From assembly GCF_024679095.1 (NCBI RefSeq), contig NC_066531.1:8078761-8142760 (forward strand): DNA of 64,000 nucleotides. The letters run 5' to 3'. Under the pieces are notes generated by a model, which saw only the letters and a program-made list of their open reading frames with translations, had not been told where the DNA came from and searched no databases. Below, in pieces: positions 9,353 to 21,888 of the stretch. A program made the position numbers and the translations under genes. The stretch is from Eriocheir sinensis (Eukaryota; Arthropoda; Malacostraca; Decapoda; Varunidae). How positions within the stretch are numbered: the stretch's first letter is position 1; every line of letters begins with the position of its first letter.

Positions 9353-11295
9353 TTTTTTTACAGCAAAGGAGACAGCACAAGGGCACACAAAAAAAGGAAT
9401 CAATTATAAAAAAAGCTCGCTACTCGCTGCTCCTGTAAAGAATCCAAAGAGGTGTCCTGATACCTTCCTCTTGAATGAGTTCAAGTCGTCGGCAGGAGGA
9501 AATACAGATGAAGTAAGATCGTTCCAAAGATTTCCAGCGTGAGGGATGAAATATTAAAGATGCTGGTTAACTCGTGCGTAAGGGATTTGGACAGTAAAGG
9601 GATGAGCTTGAGTAGAAAGTCGTGTGCGGCAGGACCGCATGATGGGGGGAGGCATGCGGTTAGCAAGTTCAAAAAAGCAGTCAGCGTGAAAATATCGATA
9701 GAAGATAGAAAGGGAGGCAACATTGCGGTGGAATTTGAGAGGTAGAAGACTATCAGTAAGAGCAGGAGAGCTGATGAGACGAAGAGCCTTAAACTTCACT
9801 CTGTCCAGAAGAGCTGTGTGAGTGCAGCCCCCCCACACGTGAGATGCATACTCCATACGAGGGCGGACAAGGCCCCTGTATATGGATAGCAACTGTGCGG
9901 GGGAGAATAACTGGCGGAGACAATACAGAACGCCCAACCTCGAAGAAGCTGATTTAGTAAGAGAGGAGATGTGAAGTTTCCAGTTAAGATTTAGACCGAG
10001 GATATTTAGTGTTGAAGAGGGTGACAGCTGGGTGAATGTCGAAGAATAGGGGATAGGTGTTTGGAAGTTTGTCGAATTAATAGGTGGAGAAATTGAGTTT
10101 TTTGAGGCATTGAAGGACACACGGTTCCTTCTATCCCAGTCGGAAATGATAGCAAGATCTGACTTTAAACGTTCTGTAGCCTCCAGCCTGGAGTCATGTA
10201 ATTCCTGTTGAGAGGGCCTTCTGTTGAAAGAAGTTGAATAATGCAGAGTGGAGTCATCAGGGTATGAGAGGACAGGACATTTTGTTATAGAAAGAAGATC
10301 ATTGATAAATAATAGGAAGAGAGTGGGTGATAGGACAGAGCCTTGTGGAACACCACTGTTGATAAGTTAGGAGATGAACAGTGACCGTCTACCACAGCAG
10401 AGATAGAACGGCCGGAGAGGAAACTGGAGATAAAGGTACAGAGAGAGGGATAGAATCCGAAAGAGGGCAGTTTAGAAAGCAAAAACTCTATCGAAGGCTT
10501 TCGATATGTCTAGCGCAACTGAGAAAGTTTCACCGAAATGGCTAAGAGAGGATGACCAAGAGTCACTTAAGAGAGGAAGAAGATCTCCAGTAGAACGCCC
10601 CTTGCGGAACCCATACTGGTGATCAGATAGAAAGTTAGAAGTGGAAAGATGCTTTTGAATCTTCCGGTTAAGGATTGATTCAAAAGCTTTAGATAGACAG
10701 GAAAGTAAAGCTATAGGGCGGTGGTTTGAGGGATTGGAACGGTCACCCTTCTTAGGCACAGGCTGTACGCAGGCGTACTTCCAGCAGGAAGGAAAGGTAG
10801 ATGTTGATAGGCAGAGACGAAAGAGTTTGACCAGGTAGGGGGAAGTACAGAAGCACAGTTTTTAAGGACAATAGGATGCACTCCTTCAGGTCCATAAGCC
10901 TTCTGAGAGTTGAGGCCAGAGAGGGCATAGAAGACATCATTCTTAAGAATTTTAATAACAGGCATGAAAGAGTCAGAGGGAGGATGAGTAGGAACAATAT
11001 GCCCAGAATCGTTCAGAGTGGAGTTACAGAAAATTTGAGAAAAGAGTTCAGCCTTAGAGATAGATGAGACGGCAGTGCTGCCGTCAGGGTTAAGGAGAGG
11101 AGGGAAAGAGGAAGAAGTGGAATTGGAGGAGATATTTTTGGCTAGATGCCAGAAGTCTCTGGAAGAATTAGAGAAAGCAAGGTGTTGACATTTTCTATGG
11201 ATGAAGGAGTTTTTGGTAAGTCGGAGAATAGATTAGGCACGATTCCGGGCGGAAATGTACAGATCATGGTTAGTGGGAGTTCGAAGGCTCTGGTA
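9353..11295 (-). mobile_element. LINE-A copy 2, 5'-truncated, inserted into the CR1-type LINE
   Basis: It reads on the minus strand from a truncated 5' end near 11295 to the LINE-A tail at 9353-9440. Recognisable blocks are the linker (about 11280), KKGDRSNPSNHRPIALLSCL (about 10740), ALDISKAFDRV (about 10500), a degraded catalytic region near 10260, and the C-terminal WGGCTHTALLDRV region (about 9830). Frameshifts separate them. The 3' end (poly-T then ACAGCAAAGGAG on the plus strand) is intact. No clear target duplication was seen. Confidence 0.88.
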
Positions 11296-12018
11296 TTGTT
11301 TTTGCTTAAATGACATTTCCATAAGCAGGTATTTGTGTGAGAGGGATTTATGGGTCTTGGTGAGCCCTGATCTTTGTCCAAGGGCACGATACATTCAAGC
11401 TACAAATCGAGCAAACAGGGTACAGGAATTTATTTCAAGGAGTGTAAACAACAGAAGCGCCGATGTCATCCTCAAGCTATATTTTACATTATTATGACCA
11501 TCTTGATTATGCGCTTCAGTTCTGGTTACCTTACTATAGAATGGATATCAAATTGTTAGAATCGGTACAGAGGAGGATAACTAAGACGATTCACGAATAA
11601 AGAAACTTACCATATGAGGATAGATTCAAACATTCATAAATGTGCATTCTCTATAAAGGTGAAAGGTGCTAGGAGACTTGATTGAAGTTTATAAATGGAT
11701 TAAGGGCTCTAAGACGGGGATATTAATCAGGTTTTGGTGGGAAGAGAACCTGGTAGGACACGTAGTAATGGGTTTAAACTGGATAAATTTAGATTCAATA
11801 AAGGCATAGGCAAAGATTGGTTAACCAACAGAGTGGTGGATAAGTGGAACAGACTTAGCAGTCATTTTGTGAGTTCCAATACGATAGTCACATTAAAAAA
11901 ATAGATTATATAAATTCATGGACAGTGATGTTAGGCGGGGTTAGAATCACAGGTGGTTCCTTGTACAGGTCTATCGGCCTCTTGTCGACTCCTTACGTTT
12001 TCATGTTCCTATGTTTTT
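11296..12018 (+). pseudogene. CR1/jockey-type LINE, RT thumb and C-terminal half
   Basis: It continues the frame broken at 9352: SRYLCERDLWVLVSPDLCPR, then NRANRVQEFISRSVNNRSAD, ILKLYF, and later DLIEVYKWIKG and a WNRL-like block in shifted frames. It ends in a CATGTTCCTATGTTTTT tail near 12018, similar to the tail at 23210-23240. Heavily decayed. Confidence 0.85.
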
Positions 12019-12024
12019 AAAGAA

Positions 12025-12570
12025 CTAATGCAGCAAGGACCTGGGTGTCAATATCGCGTCAAACCACAAATTCTCACAGCAATTCATTGACGCAGCACAT
12101 AAAGCGACCAGCTTGCTGGGCTTCATTAAAATAATCATTTTATTAAATAATAAAGAAGGAATACTTCCGCTTTACAATAGTTTAGTCAGACCCCACTTTT
12201 CCCCCCCACCATGCAAAGGGCATTGCTAAATTAGAAGGTGTTCAACGTCGGGCAACAAAAATGATCCCTTCCTTGCTCAATAAACCTTACGATGAAAGGC
12301 TCTCAACCCTTAGCATGTTCTCTCTTGAGAAACGTCGCCTCCAAGGAAAACTGATAGAATGTTTTAAAGAATGTGAACAAATCAAAACTGTTTGTAATCG
12401 ATGGCACTTTGTGAACGAAAAATAATGCATCATTTTTTTTTTTTTTCACCAACGTTGCAGTGCGAAAATGGAGTAAGCTCCTACCTTCAGTGGTCCAGTG
12501 CAACATTACTGACTCATCTAAAAACAAGGTTGACCAACACTTCCTTAAACTTAATATTTACTAAATTACA
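12025..12570 (+). pseudogene. Second CR1-type LINE fragment
   Basis: Frames give a DLGVNIASNHKFSQQFIDAA block, KATSLLGFIKIIILLNNKEG, LYNSLVRPHF, then ATKMIPSLLNKPYDERL and FSLEKRRLQGKLIECFK. These are the RT thumb and C-terminal region. The 5' part is absent and there are several frameshifts. Confidence 0.8.
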
Positions 12571-13030
12571 ATTTCAAAGTTTGGGTGCTATCATAGTAAT
12601 AAAATGTCACTTGATTGAAGGACAGACCACTATAGTCCGTTTCATTCCATCTGTCCACTCGTGAACGTAGATGTTTCAGATGCGCATTGTTGGTTTGAAA
12701 TTGCGTGAAGATCAACATTATATTTTCATTGATATATTTGAATTCTTGTGGATAAATAAAACCCTCAAGCCCTATTACTTGCACCGCAAACAAGCCGATT
12801 TGCATCGATAATATACCATAGAGGCACACGAAAGAGCTTCTTGTACATCAAACAGTATAGTCTGATCATACTCGAACGACTTATAGCCTTTCAGATACCC
12901 ATATTTCATCTCATTCAGGTACATAAAGTGATATATGGCTCGCAAGTGTCTATGCATAATGAAATTTGATGTGTTGCATGTAAATAACATGCATGATACT
13001 CGAAATAGCCTAGCATCACATTCAACAATA
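12571..13030. other. No recognised feature
   Basis: AT-rich unique-looking sequence. Short frames here show no motif that I recognise. Confidence 0.5.
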
Positions 13031-15785
13031 TTTTTTTACAACCAAAAAAGTCGGTGCAAGATCAACAAAAAGAGTGAAGAAAAAAAGCCCGCTACTTGCC
13101 GCTCCCACAAAATAAAATAGTATAGAGTAGCCAAAAAGGAGATCAATTTCGGGTGGAGAGGTGTTCTGATACACTCTTCTTGAAAGAGGTCAAGTCATTG
13201 GCAGGAGGAAATAAAGGCGAAGGAAGGCTGTTCCAGAGTTTACCAGTGTCAGGGATAAAAAGTGAAGATGTTGGTTAACTCTTGCATAAGGGGTTTGGTC
13301 AGTATAGGGATGAGCAAGAGTGGACAGTCGAGTGCAGCGGGGCCACGGGAGGGGGGGGAAGTCATGCAGTTAGCAAGTTCAGAGGAGCAGTCAGTATGAA
13401 AATACCGATAAAAGATATAAAGAGAGGCAACATGGCGGCGGAATTTAAGAGGTAGAAGACTATCAGTAAGAGGAGGAGAGCTCATGAGACGAAGAGCCTT
13501 AGACTCCACTCTGTCCAGGAGAGCTGCTTGAGTGGAGCCACACGTGAAATGCATACTCCACACGAGGGCGGACAGGGTCCCTATAAATGGAAAGCATATG
13601 TGCGGGAAAGAAGAATTGGCAGAGACGATACAGAAAGCCCAACCTCGAGAAAACTGATTTAATGAGAGATGAGATGTGAAGTTTCCAGTTGAGATTTTGA
13701 GCTAAGGATAGACCGATGATACTTAGTGTTGAAGAAGGTGACAGCTGAGTGTTATTAAAGAATAGGGCATAGGTATTTTGAAGATTGTGTCGAGTAGATA
13801 AGTGGAGATTTTTTTTTGAGGCACTGAAGGACACAAGGTTCCTTTTACCCGAATCGGAAATGATAGCAAGGTCTGAGGTTAAACGTTCTGCAGCCTCCAG
13901 TCTGGAGTCTTGTAATTCCTGTTGAGAAAGTCTTCTGTTGAAAGAAGTTGAATAGTGCAGATTGGAGTCATCACCGTATGAATAGATAGGACTGTTTGTT
14001 AAAGAAAGATCAATACTAAATAACAGAAGGAAAGTGGGTGATAGGACAGAGCCCTGTGGAACACTACTGTTGATAAGTTTAGGGGAAGAACAGTGACCGT
14101 CTACCACAGCAGAGATAGAACGGCCGGAAAGGAAACTGGACATAAAGGAACAGAGAGGGGAATATAATCCGAAAGAGAGCAGTTTAGAAAGCAAAGACTT
14201 GTGCCAGACTCTATCGAAGGTTTTCGATATGTCTAGCGCAACAGAGAAACTTTCACCGAAACGGCTAAGAGAGGATGACCAAGAATCAGTTAAGAGAGCA
14301 AGAAGATCGCCAGTACAACGCCCCTTGCGGAACCCATACTGGCGATCAGATAGAAGGTTAGAAGTAGAAAGGTGTTTTTGAGTCTTCCGGTTAAGGATTG
14401 ATTCAAAAGTTTTAGATAGACAGGAAAGTAAAGCTATAGGGCGGTAGTTTGAGGGACTGGAACGGTCACCCTTCTTAGGCACAGGCTGTGCAAAGGAAAG
14501 GTAGATGTTGATAGGCAGGCAGCGACGAAAGAGTTTGACCAGGCAGGGTGTCAGCACGGAAGCACAGTTTTCAAGGACAATAGGAGGCACTCCATCAGGT
14601 CCATAAGCCTTCTGAGAGTTGAGGCCAGAGAGGGCATAGAAAACATTATTTTAAAGAATCTTAATAACATGCATAAAGGAGTCAGAGGGGGGATGAGTAG
14701 GAGGAACATGCCCATAATCGTCCAGGGTGGAGCTCTTACAGAAAGTTTAAGCGAAGAGTTCAGCCTCAGAGATAGATTAGACGGCAGTGCTGCCCTCAGG
14801 GTTAAGGAAACGGGGGAAAGAGGAAGAAGTGAAATTGGAGGAGAAGTCACGGAAAGAATTGGAAAAAGCAAGGTTTTCACATTTTCTATTGATGAAAGAA
14901 GGTTTGGTAAGTCGAAGAATAGATTTGGCACGATTCCGGACAGAGATGCAAAGATCATGGTTAGCAGGAGTGCGAAGGCTCTGGTACCTTTTGTGAGCTG
15001 CCTCTCTATCTTTAATAGCACGAGAACAATCGTGATTAAACCAAGGGTTTTTAGCATGCAGAGTAGAGAAAGTCCGTGGAATGCAGGCCTCCATTCCAGA
15101 AACAATCACCTCTGTGATGCGCTGGGCACACATAGAGGTGTCTCTCTCCTGGAAGCAGTAATCATTCCACGGGAAATTGGAAATGTACATCTTCTGGTCG
15201 TCCCACCGAGCTGAAGCAAAATGCCAGAAGCATCGCCTCTTCGGTGGGTCCAAAAAGGATGTACAGAAGCGATAGGACAGGATACATAAATAAAGTTGTG
15301 ATCGGAGGAGCCCAACAGAGAAAACAGTTTGACAGAATAAGCAGAAGGATTAGAGGTAAGGAAGAGGTCTAGAATGTTGGCCCTGTCTCCAAGACGGTCG
15401 GCAATACATGTAGGGTGCTGAACCAGCTGCTCTAGATCGTTGAGGAGAGCAAAGTTGTAGGCTTGTTCACCAGGTTGCTCAGTGAAAGAGGATGAAAGCC
15501 AAAGCTGGTGGTGAACATTGAAATCTCCCAAACTGGAGATTTTAGCGATGGGAGAGTGAGTCAAAATGTGCTCCACTTTAGAGTTCAAGTAGTCAAAGAA
15601 TTTTACAAAGTTAGTAGAGTTAGGTGAGAGATAAACAGCACATATGTATTTAGTAATAGAATGACAATGAAGTCTTAGCCAGATGGTGGAAAATTCAGAA
15701 GAAGCTAAATGACAAAAATGATTGCAACCTTGTGGCAGAGCTGGTTGCAAATATAAGATACACATTAGCAATGCTGGCAAACACG
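13031..15785 (-). mobile_element. LINE-A copy 3, longest copy (endonuclease to tail)
   Basis: Read on the minus strand, it starts within the apurinic endonuclease: the GDFNVHH motif (about 15530), a [13 protein letters not shown] block (about 15390) and the SDHNFI motif (about 15300). The linker with PWFNHDCSRAI (about 15050), the RT core (13499-14590) and the tail follow. The RT active site reads YGDDSN in place of YADD. Frameshifts fall near 15105, 14777, 14590 and 13560. The site where the Gypsy element inserted in copy 1 is uninterrupted here (near 14990), giving a natural empty-site control. The 5' end is truncated near 15785. Confidence 0.9.
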
Positions 15786-15845
15786 GGAGTGGTAGATAAT
15801 TTTATGAACTGAAAATTACACTAACTCATATTGGGTCATGACATA

Positions 15846-16124
15846 GACTCTGTATCCTTGACGGATGTCGGCGGAACCGCCTAAATATTAGGCGGGCAAA
15901 CTCTCAAAACAAAATTAAGGCGTCCTGACTTTATTTTTTTTTACCTAGCCTAACCAAATTTTGCATGTAGCCCCCACTGGTAATGTGCATGGACCCATGA
16001 AGTCACATTTTCATTTTAGTTCGTTTTAGTATCAATAACATATATAAAACCTTTAAGCACCGCTAAAACACGACACTAACATCCCTTCTGCCCACTCAAT
16101 CTCTGCTTTTTCAAGCCACTGTTG

Positions 16125-16191
<67 letters not shown>

Positions 16192-16253
16192 AAAAATATT
16201 AGCCTAATACATCTCCGGACTGATTTCTTTCGCGGTGAGTGCATTTATAGATA

Positions 16254-16290
<37 letters not shown>

Positions 16291-16466
16291 ATTATTCTTA
16301 CCTCTTATCCAATTTCATGCTCCTTGTTACTTATATTAGCCACCAGTTTTGAATAGCTATCTGTTATACATTATTCACTCATAAGTCCACGAAGAATTTA
16401 TAAAAGAGATGGTGGTATTTTTTTAAGGATGTGAGAAAACCAGTGTTGTAGATGGACTTCCTGAAG

Positions 16467-16531
<65 letters not shown>

Positions 16532-16800
16532 ACTTCGCTTAAGAAAAAAGTTACTGCAAAATAAGCCTAGTGTTCTTAAATGCAAAATAATAACTTAGTA
16601 TTCGTAAATGCAACATAATAACCTAGTTTTATAAATGCAAAATAATCGCTTAGTATTCGTAAATGCAAAAAAATAGCCTAGTTTTCCTAAATGGAAAATA
16701 ATAGTTTAGTATTCCTAAATGTAAAATAATAGCCTTGATTCCTAAATGCAAAATAATAGCTTAGTATTCCTAAATGCAAAATAGTCTAGATTTCTAATAG
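15846..16800 (+). repeat. Dispersed repeat R1, copy 1
   Basis: A composite unit: an edge reading TAGACTCTGTATCCTTGACG, a short hairpin (CCGCCTAA, ATA, TTAGGCGG), a unique segment, a (GA)n run (16130-16190), a poly-T run (16259-16287), a second (GA)n run (16469-16528), and a minisatellite of about 30 bp built on TAAATGCAAAATAATAG. The same series occurs reversed at 51300-52714. No coding sequence; element class unknown. Confidence 0.85.
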
Positions 16801-17419
16801 CCCAGTAGCATTAGTGTTGAACCGGGAAAAAATGTAGAAAGCTGATTTTTTCAGGAAATCTATCTAGTAACATGGTACAAAGTCCCCTAAAATCCAGGCT
16901 GTGGAAAATTCACAATCCAAGATGACCGCTGATGAGTCGACCAGACACCAGAAAGACACTAAAAATGTAATAACTTTGTTACTATTCATCAGAGAGAGAT
17001 TATTTTGGGGTCTAACCCCATGTTTTTGTGGGAAGGAGTGTAAATATACCGTTCGAAATTCAATCCAAGCATTACTTTCAAAATAACCATGTGCTGTCTC
17101 AAGAAATTATTCTGCCAAATTGCAGAACTACCATAAGTAATCTGGTTCACAAAAAGGGCACATGATTAAATTAACGAAATCCAATTTCAGTAGGATGCTA
17201 ACCGCTACAAACTGTGAAACATACAATACATAGAGAGGCATATCCATACAGCATATATATCAAGAAGCAAATAATACAACAAAGAAACCATTGGTCCAGT
17301 CTGGCAGGTACCAAATGTGAGTACATTTATGTCATAATATTTACAACACAATTCTAGTTTCAACCCTCATCTGAATCTATGGATTGGCTGTTGTTACATG
17401 TCCTCCCAATACACGAGTA
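16801..17419. other. No recognised feature
   Basis: Non-repetitive sequence between R1 and the Academ-like relic. It probably includes the 3' flank or terminus of that element, but no inverted terminus was identified. Confidence 0.4.
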
Positions 17420-20400
17420 ACACATCTCAGTGTAAAATAGCCCAGCTCTGTAAAGACTGCATTTTTCCACATCCTATTATGCACCCACATGAGATCATTC
17501 GCAACACCCGATCAGGTGGCACAGATTGGTCTGTTGCAACTGGAAGCAACCTTCCATCCTGTACTTTCCATCCCCATTCAGTAGGTGCCAGCTCATTTCC
17601 GGACCACTGCTGCACTGCTAAGTAGGCCCGATATGAATGATATTTGGTGGCAGCTGATGTTGGTGGCAGGCTCTCTAAGTTGACTCCACTTGAGTACACA
17701 GATTTTCTACCAACCTGCCTCATGTACAGTACATACCGAAGCATATCCAGAGAGGTGGACTGAACTGCCCCATACAGTTTTAGCAAAAATTGTTCTCCAA
17801 CTCTTGGCACCTCTTCATGACTTGATGAAGGCTGATGAAACACATCCAACATTCCCCATTCGTTCCTGCATTCAATAATGGACACTGCCTTCATCTTACC
17901 TACATCGTATAAGGCTGAAACAGTATCACAGCCTGTTATAGCATGTAGGAACAGGAGATTGGTTTTAAGGTTGGGACTGATGGCCTGTTGAATAGCATGT
18001 ATGCTGTAAACTGATGGATCACGTTCAAACATCATGAAAATGTTCATATCTCTAGTTGCCTGGGCAGTGAGCATCACCAGCAAATCAGTATCCTTCCCAA
18101 CAACTACAACTGGTCGTTCATGGTCACCAGCTGCTGCAGTCAGTGATGTGGCTACAACGAGATGATCTGCATCTGCAGTGCTCTGCTAACAGTTCACACC
18201 ATTAGACTTAATTTTTTCATGAGTATACCAATCAACCGCTGCTTGTTCTTACTGTTTGCCAGGAATGACGTTTGGGAGGTGGTAGGCACCATGTCCACCT
18301 CAAATATAATACCTGCAGATGCATTCTGGACTGCTCTCCTGTGTTGTTCTAGTGCTTTTGTTAATATGGTGCAATCGTATCCATCAAATATGATTGCTGA
18401 GCCTCTTCCATAATAATTAAGAACATGTGTCACATAGGTGTCACACACCTTTCCATATGTAGCGTCACATGACCAAGTTACACTGTGTAAGAGGTGGCCA
18501 CCATCAATAATGAATTGTAAGTTCTCGGGAATCTGTAACTGGTCATTCACCTTTGACTTCAGCATAATGGCAAGGACACTTTTGGTGTTTTTGCGCATCA
18601 TCCCATGATGAAAAAGGGAGGGAGGGTGGGTCCCAAATTCATAACAAAGGAAATCCCGCATTTCATTATGATGCTTCATAATACATGTCACACGCATGAA
18701 AAGAACGGCTGCGTTGACTTCCACACTCTGTCCTCTTATAGAAACTTGAGATCTAGCGCTGCTGATTGACAAAACCCTGTCTTTTCGCTTCATTTTCTGA
18801 TCAGCATAGTTGTGTCCTGTCATTGCTTCTGCTCCAGCTTTCCCCACTGTGTAGGATTCATCAGCATTTGGTGCAGTATTAGCAACTTTACCAGTAGAAA
18901 TACAGACAAGAGATTCATACCCTTGATATGAGAACGGGGAATGTGTAGAAAGCCAATTAATGAAAGTTTCACAATCCTGACTGTCACGTGCTGTTCTGGA
19001 TGGACGTAAATCAGCATGCTGGTCTGATGTGCTGTTATGAACACCACAGAAGTTTTCCAGTGCATTGCAGATAGGAACACATTTTGGAGTTACAAAGACC
19101 CATTTGGTCACAGTGCTATCAGTTATTCCCCTACCACGAGCCAGTTCACCAGATGTCTTCAATAATCTCATGAGTTCTTGCTCAATTATTTGGTCTGTAA
19201 AATTCCCATTCCAAAATGTATCACTTCTCCGTATTGTGAAGTAACCATGCTTGGGGAAATTTAGAAATTCAGTTTCACCCATGATTTCAGGTAGCCTCTT
19301 CATTGAGTCAAGATACAAACGTGATGATTTAGCACAGGGGTATTCAATTAAAAGTCACTGAGGTCCAGTTCTTAAAATTTCCCCCAAGTAAAAGGTCCGA
19401 ACGGAAGTCCAGCTTGTGTCTTATAGCCGTTCCCTATGTCGACATTTTCATATGGATTCAACAGTATTTATTGTCTATTTTCAATGCAGGAAATGTTTAA
19501 CAGAGTGCACAGCTAGCTCTTTTGCCCTAAATAAAAGTAGTCCCAGGCAAATAAATTTAAGGCCTTTATTTCAGATTAAAGAAAACAGAAATCTCAGAAT
19601 AAAATAAATTGCGAGCAGAGCCAAAAAACCCTTTTTTCTCTCAAATTAATGAGGTCCCAGCCTAAAGAATTAAAGGCCTACACTTCAAGTAAAACAGTCA
19701 ACATCATCAGGAGAAAATGAATAAAAAGTGGCTCTTTTAGGAAAAAGAATATGTGCAAACATAGCATTGATTAAAGTTTTATTTTTTTTCTTGAAGATGT
19801 CCCACCCCCACACTATACACTGCCCGCGTGTCGCCTGCTGGCTGCCACCGTCCACCACCTCGTCACCATGGTGAAAGGTGCATGCCACCCAGATACCCAC
19901 CACGCCCTTTGGTCATACCTGCCACCCTGCATATTAGCTTGACCTTCCTACTGCAGGAAATTGAGAGTGTTCACGATCTCACTGGCCTGTTGACACCCGC
20001 CAGCGTTGCACGGCGCCCCGCCACCCGCCACACCCTCCCTCCCCGCTGTCACCCGGCCGCAGATTGGTCACGGGTCCGGACAGAACCATCGCTCGGTCCG
20101 GATCCGGACCGGGGTCCGCCATTTGGTGATGCCTGATTTAGCATAAGCAGTATGGCCTGCTGCATGGAATATCGGGATCATTTACTCACAGCATGAAGAT
20201 GCAAATACCAGTCTTCTGTGCGCTCTGCTCTGATAAAGAGCATAATTACTTGCACCTTGCACCTGCACCTGCCATGAGATCATGTAAAATGTGAGTCAGC
20301 TGCTGAACTACCTCTTCATTCATAATGCTACTCATGTCACACTCCCTGGCAAGGAGCATTATTTGAACAGAGCAAAACTGACTGATATCCATCCCAATCA

Positions 20401-21410
20401 GACAACCTGGTGTCTGTAGTAAGATCCTCACAAGAGCAGCTGCTGTGAGTAAATGGGCACGAAGAGCTCTTGCATATGCATGCCCTGTCATCATATGATT
20501 CACTGTGTTTGGCGCATAGACTGTCTGCCACAGACTCTCCAAACCACTACCGCCCATTATGTAGCCAATAGATCCCATGAATGACATCAGAAGGTGAAAC
20601 CCACCAAGCCTGACTATTGTGTTCTTGAGCTCAGGGGAGGCCTTAACAGCTTTGATATACAGTGGCTGGTCAAATGTCAAGACACTTTCCCAAAAATGGT
20701 TGATGGCTGAGATGGAGCTTGGTTGATGAATGGAAGAATTTCTGTCTTGCTTTTATGATTATTGTCCCCTGTGACTGCCACCTGCATGAATCCACTCCAG
20801 GAAGGACACTCTGCTGCAGGAATAGCTTGGGAAAAAACTAGCAAACTATATACTATCCTGAGATTTAGCCAGGTTCAACAGGGCTGGGAGTGGTTGAGGG
20901 GGTTCAGGTGGGTCAGTTATGACTGACTTCAGTCCTGCAGATTTAGGTTTTTTGTATGGCTTTATGGGCACATGACTGAACTGTCCCATCTGAACTACAG
21001 ATCTGATACTGGTGGACCTTTGTAGCAGAGATGAAACCTGATCTGTTGCTGCTGGGGTTACACATGCAATGCCACCCTTGGTATGCCACGTGGCATGACA
21101 TGTTAGAGTGCGAACATTTATATCTACATTGTCAAAAATAAAATTGACTAGATCTCCAGAAAGGTAAAAAAACTGTTCTCCTTTTGGAAAAAGTGCATCA
21201 TATAGTCTTTGAACCTCCCTGTAGTTATCTGCAAAAGATAAACTACCGAGAAGATCAATGAGTTCACGTGACTCCAGTTTTCTATTAATATACACAGATA
21301 TTCCTAGCAAAATTGGTGCTATGAATGAACGAGGTCTGCACAGCAGATATTATACTATGGGCAATAGCAGTGCGACGTATTTCTGCTACTGCTCTGTCAT
21401 TTGATTAAGT
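17420..21410 (-). pseudogene. Academ-like transposon protein relic (XPG/FEN-type nuclease plus Cys-rich tail)
   Basis: One protein can be followed on the minus strand through four long frames (about 21310-20846, 20680-20144, 19326-18194, 18110-17427). In order: an N-terminal SRELIDLLGS region, TFDQPLYIKA with RLGGFHLLMSFMGSIGYIM, a block reading FHAAGHTAYAKS across the hAT insertion, IIDGGHLLHSVTW, an XPG-N-like IIFDGYD...EQHRRA segment, an XPG-I-like GKDTDLLVMLTA segment, an HhH-like HAITGCDTVSALYDVGK, and a Cys-rich ISCGCIIGCGK tail. XPG nuclease plus a Cys-rich motif is the described composition of AcademX transposases. Frameshifts (near 18100-18190), a gap near 20700-20840 and the insertion make it inactive. 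The alternative is a multicopy host-derived gene family; Academ assignment is from knowledge, not from a search. Confidence 0.7.
19335..20135. mobile_element. hAT-like non-autonomous element inserted in the Academ-like relic
   Basis: The element is 801 bp. It is flanked by perfect 8-bp duplications ATTTAGCA (19327-19334 and 20136-20143). Its ends are CAGGGGTATTCAA and, reverse-complemented, CAGGCATCACCAA, an imperfect inverted pair of hAT type. Removing it with one duplication rejoins the surrounding minus-strand protein in frame, which proves insertion into former coding sequence. No transposase is visible inside. Confidence 0.88.
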
Positions 21411-21429
21411 CTTGATTATCACTTCTAGG

Positions 21430-21790
21430 AGACGCCTTAAGCCCCAAATACACTGCCGAATTTTGGCCACGAACTTGACGCCGAATCGGTTCGTGAAAAA
21501 ATTCGGCGACCGGTTCGCCGACATGACCAAGATTCTTACAGTTCGTGACCATTTGGCGACATGTCGGCGAATGCTCAAGACAATTCGGGGACAGTTCGGA
21601 GACATGTCGCCGACTATTCGGCGTCCAAGTCGCCGAGCTCAAAATCTGAAATGTTATTATTTTTTTTTTGTCGCGGAATAACTGACGACAAGTCTCCGAA
21701 TTGTCTTCGCATGTCCCCGAAGTGTCGGCGACATGTCGGGGACAGTTCTCCGACAGTGCCAAGATTTCTGACAGCTGATCATCTGATGCC
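21430..21790. repeat. CGACATGTCG-rich palindromic repeat region
   Basis: Dense GNCGACATGTCGNC-type words in both orientations (e.g. near 21554, 21600 and 21733), with partly inverted arms on either side of a poly-T stretch near 21660. It is related to 7900-7985 and 22477-22523. It resembles a transposon subterminal region; identity unresolved. Confidence 0.7.
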
Positions 21791-21802
21791 CATGTGGCAT
21801 AC

Positions 21803-21888
21803 AAGAGCACGGGAATCCGCGCCTACCTCATGGACTACTACAACACCCGGGAAGCAGTGGCCTGGCAGGACATAATTGTGGGCGAGTA
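21803..21888 (+). pseudogene. Possible PIF/Harbinger transposase C-terminus
   Basis: A short open stretch ends IRAYLMDYYNTREAVAWQD...GE-stop, resembling the end of Harbinger (HARBI1-type) transposases, which commonly finish with a V-P/A-WQ motif. It is only about 25 residues, next to the palindromic repeat region, which could therefore be Harbinger-derived. Weak. Confidence 0.35.

Noticed and set aside
16126..16260. Long Arg-Glu or Ser-Leu repeat open frames over (GA)n/(CT)n runs (also at 16469, 22350, 25314, 52070, 52384 and 57018)
   Set aside because: Dinucleotide runs lack stops in several frames; no flanking coding sequence supports a protein.
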